From Candidatus Hydrogenedentota bacterium (GTDB taxonomy: Bacteria; Hydrogenedentota; Hydrogenedentia; Hydrogenedentales; SLHB01): a DNA stretch of 5,021 nt. The notes beneath the pieces are model-generated. The model did no database searches. It was not told where the DNA came from and saw only the letters and a program-made list of their open reading frames with translations. Both the position numbers and the translations under genes were made by a program. Positions 1-4,706 of the stretch are shown piece after piece. The stretch is from the NCBI GenBank assembly GCA_007118235.1, contig SKRY01000090.1, positions 1 through 5,021 on the forward strand, in the 5' to 3' direction. Position 1 is the stretch's first letter. Each line of letters begins with the position of its first letter.

Positions 1-62
1 GGTATCTCATGAACTTCAACGTCCGGCGAATGATGGATGGAGTCAAGCGCGTTTCGATTTGA
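1..62 (+). CDS. C-terminal end of a probable GxxExxY-family protein (partial)
   Basis: Reading in frame from base 3, the sequence gives YLMNFNVRRMMDGVKRVSI and then a TGA stop at 60-62. The upstream part lies outside the window. This tail resembles the usual end of GxxExxY proteins (PDDEXK-like, about 125 residues), which commonly finish with a strand of the type 'LiNFNv..lkdGikRi'. What is seen is only 19 codons, so the assignment rests on this short motif and on my memory of the family. The function of the family is not established; a nuclease-like fold is the usual suggestion. The stop codon lies inside the first copy of the repeat unit that follows (TTGAACCACGGA, 59-70), so gene end and repeat abut without a spacer. 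It could also be a chance open frame, although the match in spacing of NFNV and DGxKR makes that less likely. Confidence 0.5.
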   Translation, partial: YLMNFNVRRMMDGVKRVSI

Positions 63-141
63 ACCACGGATTGAACCACGGAGAACACAGAGGACACGGA
101 GTGGGCTTTCTCCGTGAACTCCGTGCTCTCCGTGGTTTCAA
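59..141. repeat. Palindromic intergenic repeat of the CCACGGAG type
   Basis: A 12-base unit TTGAACCACGGA occurs twice in tandem (59-70 and 71-82). The second copy opens a long imperfect inverted repeat. The left arm is 71-101, the short centre 102-109 (TGGGCTTT), and the right arm 110-141, ending CCGTGGTTTCAA. The arms match over about 30 bases with one one-base gap and a few mismatches. Both arms are built from short CACGGAG/CTCCGTG units. Elements of this kind are frequent between genes of environmental bacteria and behave like REP-type palindromes. No transposase is present here. The RNA from either strand would fold into a long hairpin, but no T-run follows, so an intrinsic terminator is not evident. 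Confidence 0.8.
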
Positions 142-186
142 AACAAGCTTTCCTAACCACCCGAACGCAGGTTCCTTTCAGATCTC

Positions 187-214
187 TTGACGTGTCGAGT
201 CGATCTGCTACACT
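187..214 (+). promoter_or_regulatory. Likely sigma70-type promoter of hicB-hicA
   Basis: TTGACG (187-192, 5 of 6 to the -35 consensus) is separated by 16 bases from TACACT (209-214, 4 of 6). The -10 is preceded by TGC, giving an extended -10 (TGnTACACT). Transcription would start near 221, about 25 bases before the hicB ATG. The spacer contains the odd palindrome TCGAGTCGA (195-203), which could be an operator for the toxin-antitoxin complex; that is inference. Confidence 0.55.
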
Positions 215-246
215 GAAGGTGGTTCAATACTGTGGAGGACACCCAT

Positions 247-495
247 ATGCAGGAATTCACATACACCATCGTGCTTGAGCCCGCCGAGGAAGGCGGTTAC
301 AACGTGTCAGTTCCGGCGTTACCGGGCTGCTTCACCCAAGGCGGCACCTACGAAGAGGCGTTGGCCATGGCTGAGGATGCTATCACACTATGGCTTGAGA
401 CGCTGGTTGCGGACGGTCAACCTATTCCCCAAGAAGAGTCCACGCCGGAGGTGCGGCTGGCCCACGTCCACGTCACGGCGCCTGCCAACGAATGA
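247..495 (+). CDS. hicB: HicB-family antitoxin, short form
   Basis: This 82-residue protein is a HicB antitoxin, which binds and blocks the HicA mRNA-cleaving toxin. It shows the family's beginning YTIVLEPAEEGGYNVSVPALPGC (split here for reading: residues 6-17, then 18-28), followed by TQGGTYEEALAMAEDAI at 30-46 and the helix running to about 55. This is the partly degraded RNase H-like fold typical of the family. After about residue 62 there is only a short tail, with no recognisable helix-turn-helix or ribbon-helix-helix, so this is the short form without an obvious DNA-binding domain. The ATG at 247 is chosen because GGAGG (234-238) lies 8 bases upstream. A GTG at 232 is in frame but overlaps that ribosome site. 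The gene comes first in the module and its stop overlaps the hicA start. Expression is probably from the promoter at 187-214. Confidence 0.92.
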   Translation: MQEFTYTIVLEPAEEGGYNVSVPALPGCFTQGGTYEEALAMAEDAITLWLETLVADGQPIPQEESTPEVRLAHVHVTAPANE

Positions 496-713
496 GCCGG
501 TTACCGGCGTTATCGGCGCAAGAGGCCGTGGACGCGCTCAAGAAAGCGGGATATTCGCCAGCCAGACAGAGCGGCAGCCACCTCACGTTGAAGCATCCTT
601 CGCGGCCCACGGTGATCGTGCCCATGCATGGGGGCAGCCTCCATCGCGGTCTCTTGATGCGCATCGTCAAGCAAGCCGGATTTTCGCCCGATGAGTTCTT
701 GGACTTGCTCTAA
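492..713 (+). CDS. hicA: HicA-family mRNA interferase toxin
   Basis: This 73-residue protein has the small double-stranded-RNA-binding-like fold of HicA, a ribosome-independent mRNA interferase. Visible landmarks are the N-terminal helix (EAVDALKKAGY, 11-21), the active-site motif GSHLTLKHP with the catalytic histidine at residue 30, the strand VIVPMHGG, and the C-terminal helices ending in AGFSPDEFLDLL. The length is normal for the family and the key histidine is intact, so the toxin looks active. The ATG overlaps the hicB stop as ATGA (492-495), and no strong ribosome site of its own is visible. Its translation is therefore probably coupled to hicB, which keeps antitoxin made ahead of toxin. 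Antitoxin-first order is the reverse of the E. coli hicAB order, but is common among HicBA modules. Confidence 0.93.
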   Translation: MSRLPALSAQEAVDALKKAGYSPARQSGSHLTLKHPSRPTVIVPMHGGSLHRGLLMRIVKQAGFSPDEFLDLL

Positions 714-771
714 GTGTGTCATCTTCCACAACGCTGTCTGACTCATGGTGGTCAGGTGTTCTTGGGCTGAT

Positions 772-782
772 CGTGGTTTCAA
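772..782. repeat. Short copy of the upstream palindromic repeat end
   Basis: CGTGGTTTCAA at 772-782 is identical, and in the same orientation, to the outer end of the right arm of the repeat at 131-141. The two copies flank the hicB-hicA module. At 11 bases it may be a repeat remnant, an insertion scar or coincidence. Confidence 0.35.
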
Positions 783-854
783 TGCTCCCTTCTTCTCCCC
801 GCGCCACCATTCTTGCGGGCTTCGGCAGAATCAGAGACGGCCCAATACCGGATG

Positions 855-897
855 TTGAACCCAAATACTGTATATGGTAATCTCTTACGGGTACAAT
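855..897 (+). promoter_or_regulatory. Candidate nrdR promoter region
   Basis: The best -10 match is TACAAT (892-897, 5 of 6), but no good -35 stands 16-18 bases before it. A TTGAAC (855-860, 4 of 6) could instead pair with the weak TAATCT (878-883, 3 of 6) at a 17-base spacing. Either way the promoter would overlap the NrdR-box-like palindromes at 865-880 and 891-906, as expected for a repressor site. The region is locally AT-rich compared with the genes around it. Confidence 0.35.
865..880. promoter_or_regulatory. NrdR-box-like operator, upstream copy
   Basis: The 16 bases from 865 match the NrdR box consensus acaCwAtATaTwGtgt at 11 positions as I recall it. The 10-base core CTGTATATGG (868-877) matches at 8 of 10. 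It lies about 90 bases upstream of nrdR. Alone this copy is weak; it gains weight from the better copy at 891-906. Confidence 0.45.
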
Positions 898-906
898 ATA
901 TTGGTG
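891..906. promoter_or_regulatory. NrdR-box-like operator, downstream copy
   Basis: The core CAATATATTG (894-903) is a perfect 10-base palindrome and matches the core of the NrdR box consensus (CwAtATaTwG) at all 10 positions. The outer flanks match poorly, so the total is 11 of 16. It overlaps the best candidate -10 (TACAAT, 892-897). Centre-to-centre distance to the first copy is 26 bases, shorter than the roughly 31-32 usual for tandem NrdR boxes. Confidence 0.5.
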
Positions 907-965
907 TTGGGTCCTTCATTGGGACAATTTGCTTGTGGTTGCGCTACAAAGAGGGGAATTGTGAG

Positions 966-1475
966 ATGCGTTGTCCGTTTTGTGCACATGTTGAAGGAAA
1001 GGTGGTGGATTCGCGCTCGACCAAGGAGGGGGACGCCATTCGCCGCCGCCGGGAATGCTTGAAATGCGGCCGCCGCTTCACCACGTACGAGCGGATCGAG
1101 GAAGTGGCGCAGATGGTTATCAAGAAGGATGGGCGGCGGGAACCGTTTGATCGCTGGAAGGCCAAGAGCGGGATCATGAAGGCTTGTGAGAAACGGGCCA
1201 TTGGCATGGATAAGGTGGATGAACTCATCGACGATGTCGAGCGGAGCTTGTTTAATTCGAGCGAGTTCGAGATTCCGACGGACGCCGTGGGGGAGGCCAT
1301 CATGAACCGGCTGAAGGCGTTGGACGAAGTAGCTTACGTGCGGTTCGCGTCGGTGTATCGGCAGTTCAAGGATCTCAATGAGTTCATGACGGAACTCAAG
1401 GACCTGCTGACTGAACCCGCCGCCACCCCTCCAACCAATAGCGGCGCCTTGAGCCGTCCTGCGTCCGACAGCTAA
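966..1475 (+). CDS. nrdR: NrdR, ATP-cone repressor of ribonucleotide reductase genes
   Basis: NrdR is a cytoplasmic repressor that senses ATP/dATP and shuts off ribonucleotide reductase operons when deoxynucleotides are plentiful. The 169-residue protein begins MRCPFC. Its zinc ribbon uses C3, C6, C31 and C34, with the conserved stretches VVDSR (13-17) and RRRRECLKCGRRFTTYER around the second cysteine pair. The ATP-cone follows from about residue 49 (VIKKDGRREPFDRWK) to about 139 (YVRFASVYRQFKDLNEF). The length is usual, apart from a low-complexity Pro/Ala/Ser/Thr tail after about residue 150. The ATG at 966 is chosen because the family starts with MxCPxC and GAGGGG (951-956) lies 9 bases upstream. 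The frame is open back to 813, but nothing supports an earlier start. No nrd genes are adjacent; the two palindromes at 865-906 suggest that the gene controls itself. Confidence 0.97.
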   Translation: MRCPFCAHVEGKVVDSRSTKEGDAIRRRRECLKCGRRFTTYERIEEVAQMVIKKDGRREPFDRWKAKSGIMKACEKRAIGMDKVDELIDDVERSLFNSSEFEIPTDAVGEAIMNRLKALDEVAYVRFASVYRQFKDLNEFMTELKDLLTEPAATPPTNSGALSRPASDS

Positions 1476-1508
1476 CCCGTGAAGCTTCGCCGTTGCGAAA
1501 AGCAGTGA

Positions 1509-1563
1509 GCGTTTGCGCATAAGCGGCAAACGCCCCCCGGCCCACGCAGGGAACGGGGGGCGT
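1509..1563. terminator. Two overlapping hairpins between convergent genes
   Basis: Hairpin A pairs GCGTTTGC (1509-1516) with GCAAACGC (1526-1533) across a 9-base loop. Hairpin B pairs ACGCCCCCC (1530-1538) with GGGGGGCGT (1555-1563) across a 16-base loop. They share 1530-1533, so both cannot form fully at once. The spacer lies between the ends of nrdR and the minus-strand oxidoreductase. Neither strand has a real T-run; on the minus strand hairpin B is followed by TTGCCGCTT, only weakly T-rich. A two-way terminator or mRNA 3'-end stabiliser is likely, but not a textbook one. Confidence 0.5.
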
Positions 1564-1586
1564 GGCGTGAAGCTAGGTCAAGCGGG

Positions 1587-2693
1587 TCAGCGTACCGATT
1601 CCCATTGACCAGACTCCGTGGAGTTGTACGCAGCCTCCATCACGCGAACCGCCTCGATCGAGGCGGCAAGATCGGCGTCGAGTTCCTCTTGCGGGATTTC
1701 GCCGCGAAGAACCGCGATAAGCCGGTCGACGCGGTCGGGCACACTGTCAACCCCCTCCACCATTTCCTCGGAATGGCCGGGGCCATCGTGGTAGTAGCGG
1801 GAGCCATCAAACCAGAGCGTCCGCTCGGAGCCCGTGATTTCCAGGCCGCTGATGCCCGCGGTCTGAGTCCACCCCGCCTCGATGCTGCCCAATATGCCGT
1901 TGTTCAGTTTCACCTGGGCCATGCCGAAGTCATCGACATCCGTGTAGTTTCCGGATTCATTGCGGATGGAAGCGACGATTTCCTCGGCGCTTCCAAAGAA
2001 GCTCAGCAGCAAATGGATGGCGTGGGTGCCCAAGTCCATGAACCCGCCGCCGCCCGCCAACTCGGGATCCGTGAACCAGGCCACGTCGGGATCATCGAAC
2101 CAGCCCTGGTACGCCGCGGGATGGGCCTCACGATAGCGCACGCGCGTGATGTTCCCAAAGGCGCCCTGGTCAATGAGTTCCTTGATCGCTTGCATGCGGC
2201 CGGAGAACGGCTGGAAATATCCGGCGAACAGCGTGGTTCCGTATTCGCCCAGGAGTTCCTCGACGACGGCCAGTTCTTCCGTGTTCGTCACCAGCGGCTT
2301 CTCGCAAAACACCGGCTTGCCCGTGGGCAAGGTCTTCTCCAACAACGGCAGATGACGGGTGTTCTCGGAACAGATGACGAAGCCATCCACATCGGGATCC
2401 TCGACGATGGCGTCCAGGTCCGGCTCGAACTGCGAATCGAACTGACCGGCGTACCGCTGGCCCCGTTCCTCATTGTCGTCCCACACGTAGATCGCGCGGC
2501 GGTCCGGTTGCTGCGCCAGATTGATCATGAAGCTGCGGGTGTGGATGTGAGCGGTGGATAACATGGCGATGTTGAACACCTCATCATCCGCCGCGGCCCC
2601 CTTGACGCCGTGCAACACAAACGGCGCGGACGCCGCGGCGGCCGAGGCGGTGCGCAAGAAACGCCGGCGGCTCACTCCATGCTCTTCCTTCAT
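1587..2693 (-). CDS. Tat-exported Gfo/Idh/MocA-family oxidoreductase
   Basis: The 368-residue protein belongs to the Gfo/Idh/MocA family, whose members oxidise, reduce or otherwise convert sugars and cyclitols with NAD(P). It opens with a twin-arginine signal, SRRRFLRTA at 8-16, a weakly hydrophobic alanine-rich stretch, and a probable cleavage after AAA at 33-35. Export folded to the periplasm or envelope is therefore expected. The N-terminal nucleotide-binding domain spans about 38-135 and ends with the family signature CEKPLVTN (EKP at 131-133). The C-terminal alpha/beta domain carries GGGGFMDLGTHAIHLL (214-229), with D220 and H224 where the family keeps its catalytic-site residues. An oddity is the first strand, NIAMLSTAHIH (41-51), which lacks the usual GxGxxG loop. 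The ATG is supported by AGAGGAG (2701-2707 on the complement), 7 bases away. It is divergent from the PL2-like gene, and its substrate cannot be told from sequence. Confidence 0.88.
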   Translation of the reverse strand: MKEEHGVSRRRFLRTASAAAASAPFVLHGVKGAAADDEVFNIAMLSTAHIHTRSFMINLAQQPDRRAIYVWDDNEERGQRYAGQFDSQFEPDLDAIVEDPDVDGFVICSENTRHLPLLEKTLPTGKPVFCEKPLVTNTEELAVVEELLGEYGTTLFAGYFQPFSGRMQAIKELIDQGAFGNITRVRYREAHPAAYQGWFDDPDVAWFTDPELAGGGGFMDLGTHAIHLLLSFFGSAEEIVASIRNESGNYTDVDDFGMAQVKLNNGILGSIEAGWTQTAGISGLEITGSERTLWFDGSRYYHDGPGHSEEMVEGVDSVPDRVDRLIAVLRGEIPQEELDADLAASIEAVRVMEAAYNSTESGQWESVR

Positions 2694-2752
2694 TAGCTTA
2701 CTCCTCTCTAGTATGGGTCTGTGTTGTTCTCGTGGATTTAGCGCGTCGTTGC

Positions 2753-2796
2753 AGGCAGGCCTTCCCCGTTACGTGGGCGGCCTGCCTTGTTTTTGT
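2753..2796 (+). terminator. Intrinsic-terminator-like hairpin in the divergent spacer
   Basis: AGGCAGGCC (2753-2761) pairs perfectly with GGCCTGCCT (2779-2787). An inner CCC/GGG pairing is possible in the 17-base loop. The plus strand continues as TTGTTTTTGT to 2796, which is the form of a Rho-independent terminator on that strand. No plus-strand gene lies just before it, because the oxidoreductase runs the other way. On the minus strand the same stem would lie near the very 5' end of the oxidoreductase transcript. Confidence 0.6.
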
Positions 2797-2820
2797 CCGC
2801 GCCATTATATGAAGTAAGAT
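2793..2820 (+). promoter_or_regulatory. Weak candidate promoter of the PL2-like gene
   Basis: TTGTCC (2793-2798, 4 of 6) stands 16 bases before TAAGAT (2815-2820, 4 of 6). Transcription would start near 2827, about 70 bases before the ATG at 2898. It overlaps the opposing promoter at 2804-2832, so the two directions could compete for polymerase. The match is modest. Confidence 0.3.
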
Positions 2821-2832
2821 AGAGCACGCCAA
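2804..2832 (-). promoter_or_regulatory. Likely promoter of the oxidoreductase gene
   Basis: Read on the minus strand, TTGGCG (2832-2827, 4 of 6) is followed after exactly 17 bases by a perfect TATAAT (2809-2804). Transcription would start near 2797 and give a leader of about 100 bases whose 5' part contains the 2753-2787 stem-loop. Confidence 0.55.
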
Positions 2833-2897
2833 ATTCTTGGTCAAACACGTTCCGTTTCAAGAGGTATTAGGGCGAACGAATAGGAGAGGCTGACGCC

Positions 2898-4604
2898 ATG
2901 AACACATTCCTTCAATGCGTGCGAGCAGCGGTGAGCGCGATCTTTCTGACGGGGGCGATCTTTCTCCCGTGGGCCGCGGCCGGCGAACCACCGGAGACCG
3001 CCCTGGATGCGGTGCGATCCTTCGCGGACACCGTGCTTGAGAAAGGACAAGACCGGTGGAGTGGGGAAGAGACTCCCTTGTTGCCCGACGGCGTCAATGT
3101 CGACACGGGCGAACCGGTGGAATGGATATACGACGGCGACCACTTCATCGTTCATAATCTCGCCAGTCAGCAGAATCTCTTTCGCACCCTGGTGGGACTC
3201 ACAAACCTAACGGGTGAGGAACGCTATCGCGCCGCCGCCGAGGAAGCCATCAGGTATCATTTTAATGAGCTTCGCAGCGAATGTGGTCTTTTGCGATGGG
3301 GCGGACATCAGATCATCGATCTCGCCACCCTTGAGCCGGTGGGGCATTTCGACGCGGACTGCCACGAGTTCAAGAATAGCTTCCCCTTCTACGAGTTGAT
3401 GGCCGAAGTGGATCGCGAGGCCACTGTGGAGTTTCTCCGCGCCTTTTGGAACGCCCACATCATGGACTGGGGACGCCTTGACATGAACCGGCACGGTCCC
3501 TACGGCAGGGGGATGGGGGATCTCTGGGATAACGAGTTCGAGCAGCCCGAACCTTTCTTCGAAGGGCGGGGTCTTACCTTCATCAACTGCGGCTCGGACC
3601 TCATCTACGCGGGCGGCATGCTCCATGTGATTAATGACGAGGACGGCGCATTGACGTGGGGGAAGCGGCTCGCCGAGCAGTATGTCCGGGCGCGTCATCC
3701 AGACACGGGCCTTGGCGTCTATCAGTACAGCAAGCCCGAGCAACGCGAGGAGCCGCCCGAGACGGGTCCACTCGAAGGCCGGCTAACGTGGTCGTCGTAC
3801 GGGGATCGCGCGATGAATCAGTTCGGCGCGGAGTTCGGCGATGTGGCGCGGGAAGGCTGGGTGTTATGGGGCGGCCGGACAAGCGTCATCTATGTGAGCA
3901 ACGCCTTGATCCAGCTCGAACTGGCTGAACGTTTGGGCGACGAGGGCGAGAATTTGTTGGAGTCGACCGCGGACGGCATGAAGGCGTTTCTTGAGCACGC
4001 CTATGAACCGGAGGAGAATCATTTCCGGCCGATGTGGGCCGATGGCACGGACCTTGACGGCCACGTCATCCAGCGCACCGGCTATTACGGCAGCGAAGGG
4101 ACCGAAATTACGCCGCGCACGGCGGACAGCGGGTTCTTGTTCTCGTATTCCCGCGCGTATCGCCTGACCGAAGACCCTGTGTTGTGGGAGGCCGTGCGGT
4201 CCATGGCGCAAGGCTTGGGCCTTGGCGATCTGGGGAGCGCGCCGGGCGAGGACGTCAACGTGAACCTTGACACCTCCCGCAGCGATCCCGACGCCCTCTT
4301 CGCCGTCCTAGAGATAAGCCAGACCGCCGATGAGCCCGCCTATCTCGAACTGGCGGAGGTCATTGGAGACAACATCGTTCGCGGCCGCTACCACGATGGC
4401 TTCTTCTTGCAGAGCGCGAACCGCATCAACGCCAACTTCGACGCCGTGGAACCGTTGGCGCTCCTCTCATTGGAAGCGGCCCGGCGAGGCGAACCCGAGG
4501 CCGTGCCCATCTACAGCGGGGGCCGCGGCTTCATTCACGGCCGCTTCGACGGCATGGGCCGCACCTATGACCATAGCGCCATCTGGAACCAAACCCGCGA
4601 TTGA
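2898..4604 (+). CDS. Secreted polysaccharide-lyase-like protein, probably family PL2 (pectate lyase)
   Basis: The 568-residue protein has a signal peptide: a hydrophobic core at about 10-25 and probable cleavage after AAA at 26-28. The rest is mostly helical with aromatic and acidic patches, as in alpha/alpha-barrel carbohydrate enzymes. Key stretches are LRWGGHQIIDL (132-142), CHEFKNSFPFYELM (155-168) and WGRLDMNRHGPYGRG (191-205). H137, E157, R198 and H199 repeat the order and nearly the spacing that I remember for the PL2 pectate lyase of Yersinia enterocolitica, where H109, E130 and H172 bind a transition metal and R171 is the catalytic base. The length is also close to PL2 enzymes. Such enzymes cut polygalacturonate by beta-elimination; periplasmic or extracellular action is expected. 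The ATG has AGGAGAGG (2882-2889) 8 bases upstream. A non-pectin uronan substrate or another alpha/alpha-barrel family remains possible. It is divergent from the oxidoreductase gene. Confidence 0.6.
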   Translation: MNTFLQCVRAAVSAIFLTGAIFLPWAAAGEPPETALDAVRSFADTVLEKGQDRWSGEETPLLPDGVNVDTGEPVEWIYDGDHFIVHNLASQQNLFRTLVGLTNLTGEERYRAAAEEAIRYHFNELRSECGLLRWGGHQIIDLATLEPVGHFDADCHEFKNSFPFYELMAEVDREATVEFLRAFWNAHIMDWGRLDMNRHGPYGRGMGDLWDNEFEQPEPFFEGRGLTFINCGSDLIYAGGMLHVINDEDGALTWGKRLAEQYVRARHPDTGLGVYQYSKPEQREEPPETGPLEGRLTWSSYGDRAMNQFGAEFGDVAREGWVLWGGRTSVIYVSNALIQLELAERLGDEGENLLESTADGMKAFLEHAYEPEENHFRPMWADGTDLDGHVIQRTGYYGSEGTEITPRTADSGFLFSYSRAYRLTEDPVLWEAVRSMAQGLGLGDLGSAPGEDVNVNLDTSRSDPDALFAVLEISQTADEPAYLELAEVIGDNIVRGRYHDGFFLQSANRINANFDAVEPLALLSLEAARRGEPEAVPIYSGGRGFIHGRFDGMGRTYDHSAIWNQTRD

Positions 4605-4637
4605 GACCGGGGAGACACCCTTGATTCCCTACACCAA

Positions 4638-4672
4638 GGAGCGCCGGCATCTCCCGGAGATACCGGCGCTCC
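4638..4672. terminator. Strong hairpin between convergent genes
   Basis: GGAGCGCCGG (4638-4647) pairs with CCGGCGCTCC (4663-4672). After a single C/A mismatch, ATCTC (4649-4653) pairs with GAGAT (4657-4661) around a CCG loop. This near-perfect 35-base hairpin sits 33 bases after the PL2-like stop and 34 bases from the stop of the converging beta-helix gene. Neither side has a T-run, so it may act as a two-way structural 3'-end barrier rather than a classical intrinsic terminator. Confidence 0.6.
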
Positions 4673-4706
4673 CGTGTTCAGCCTGAAACGGCGTCCTCGG
4701 CGTCCG

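Noticed and set aside
59..141. CRISPR-like array
   Set aside because: The units are tandem and inverted copies with no regular unique spacers, and no cas genes are present.
232..246. GTG start for HicB five codons earlier
   Set aside because: It overlaps the GGAGG at 234-238, which is correctly placed for the ATG at 247, and the extra residues do not look like the family.
798..819. CCCGC/GCGGG hairpin after hicA as a terminator
   Set aside because: Only five base pairs with a 12-base loop and no T-run; it could easily be chance in GC-rich DNA.
813..965. Extended start for NrdR giving 51 more residues
   Set aside because: NrdR proteins begin with MxCPxC; the ribosome site at 951-956 fits the ATG at 966, and the extra stretch covers the promoter and operator-like sites.
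1605..2561. 318-codon plus-strand open frame
   Set aside because: It is antisense to the clearly recognisable Gfo/Idh oxidoreductase and has no family resemblance; it arises from GC-rich codon use.
2554..2817. 87-codon plus-strand open frame across the divergent spacer, a possible owner of the 2753-2796 terminator
   Set aside because: It starts inside the oxidoreductase gene on the opposite strand, reads through the hairpin itself, and shows no protein-like features.
3207..3743. 178-codon minus-strand open frame
   Set aside because: It is a shadow inside the PL2-like gene; the plus frame has a signal peptide and conserved-looking catalytic blocks.
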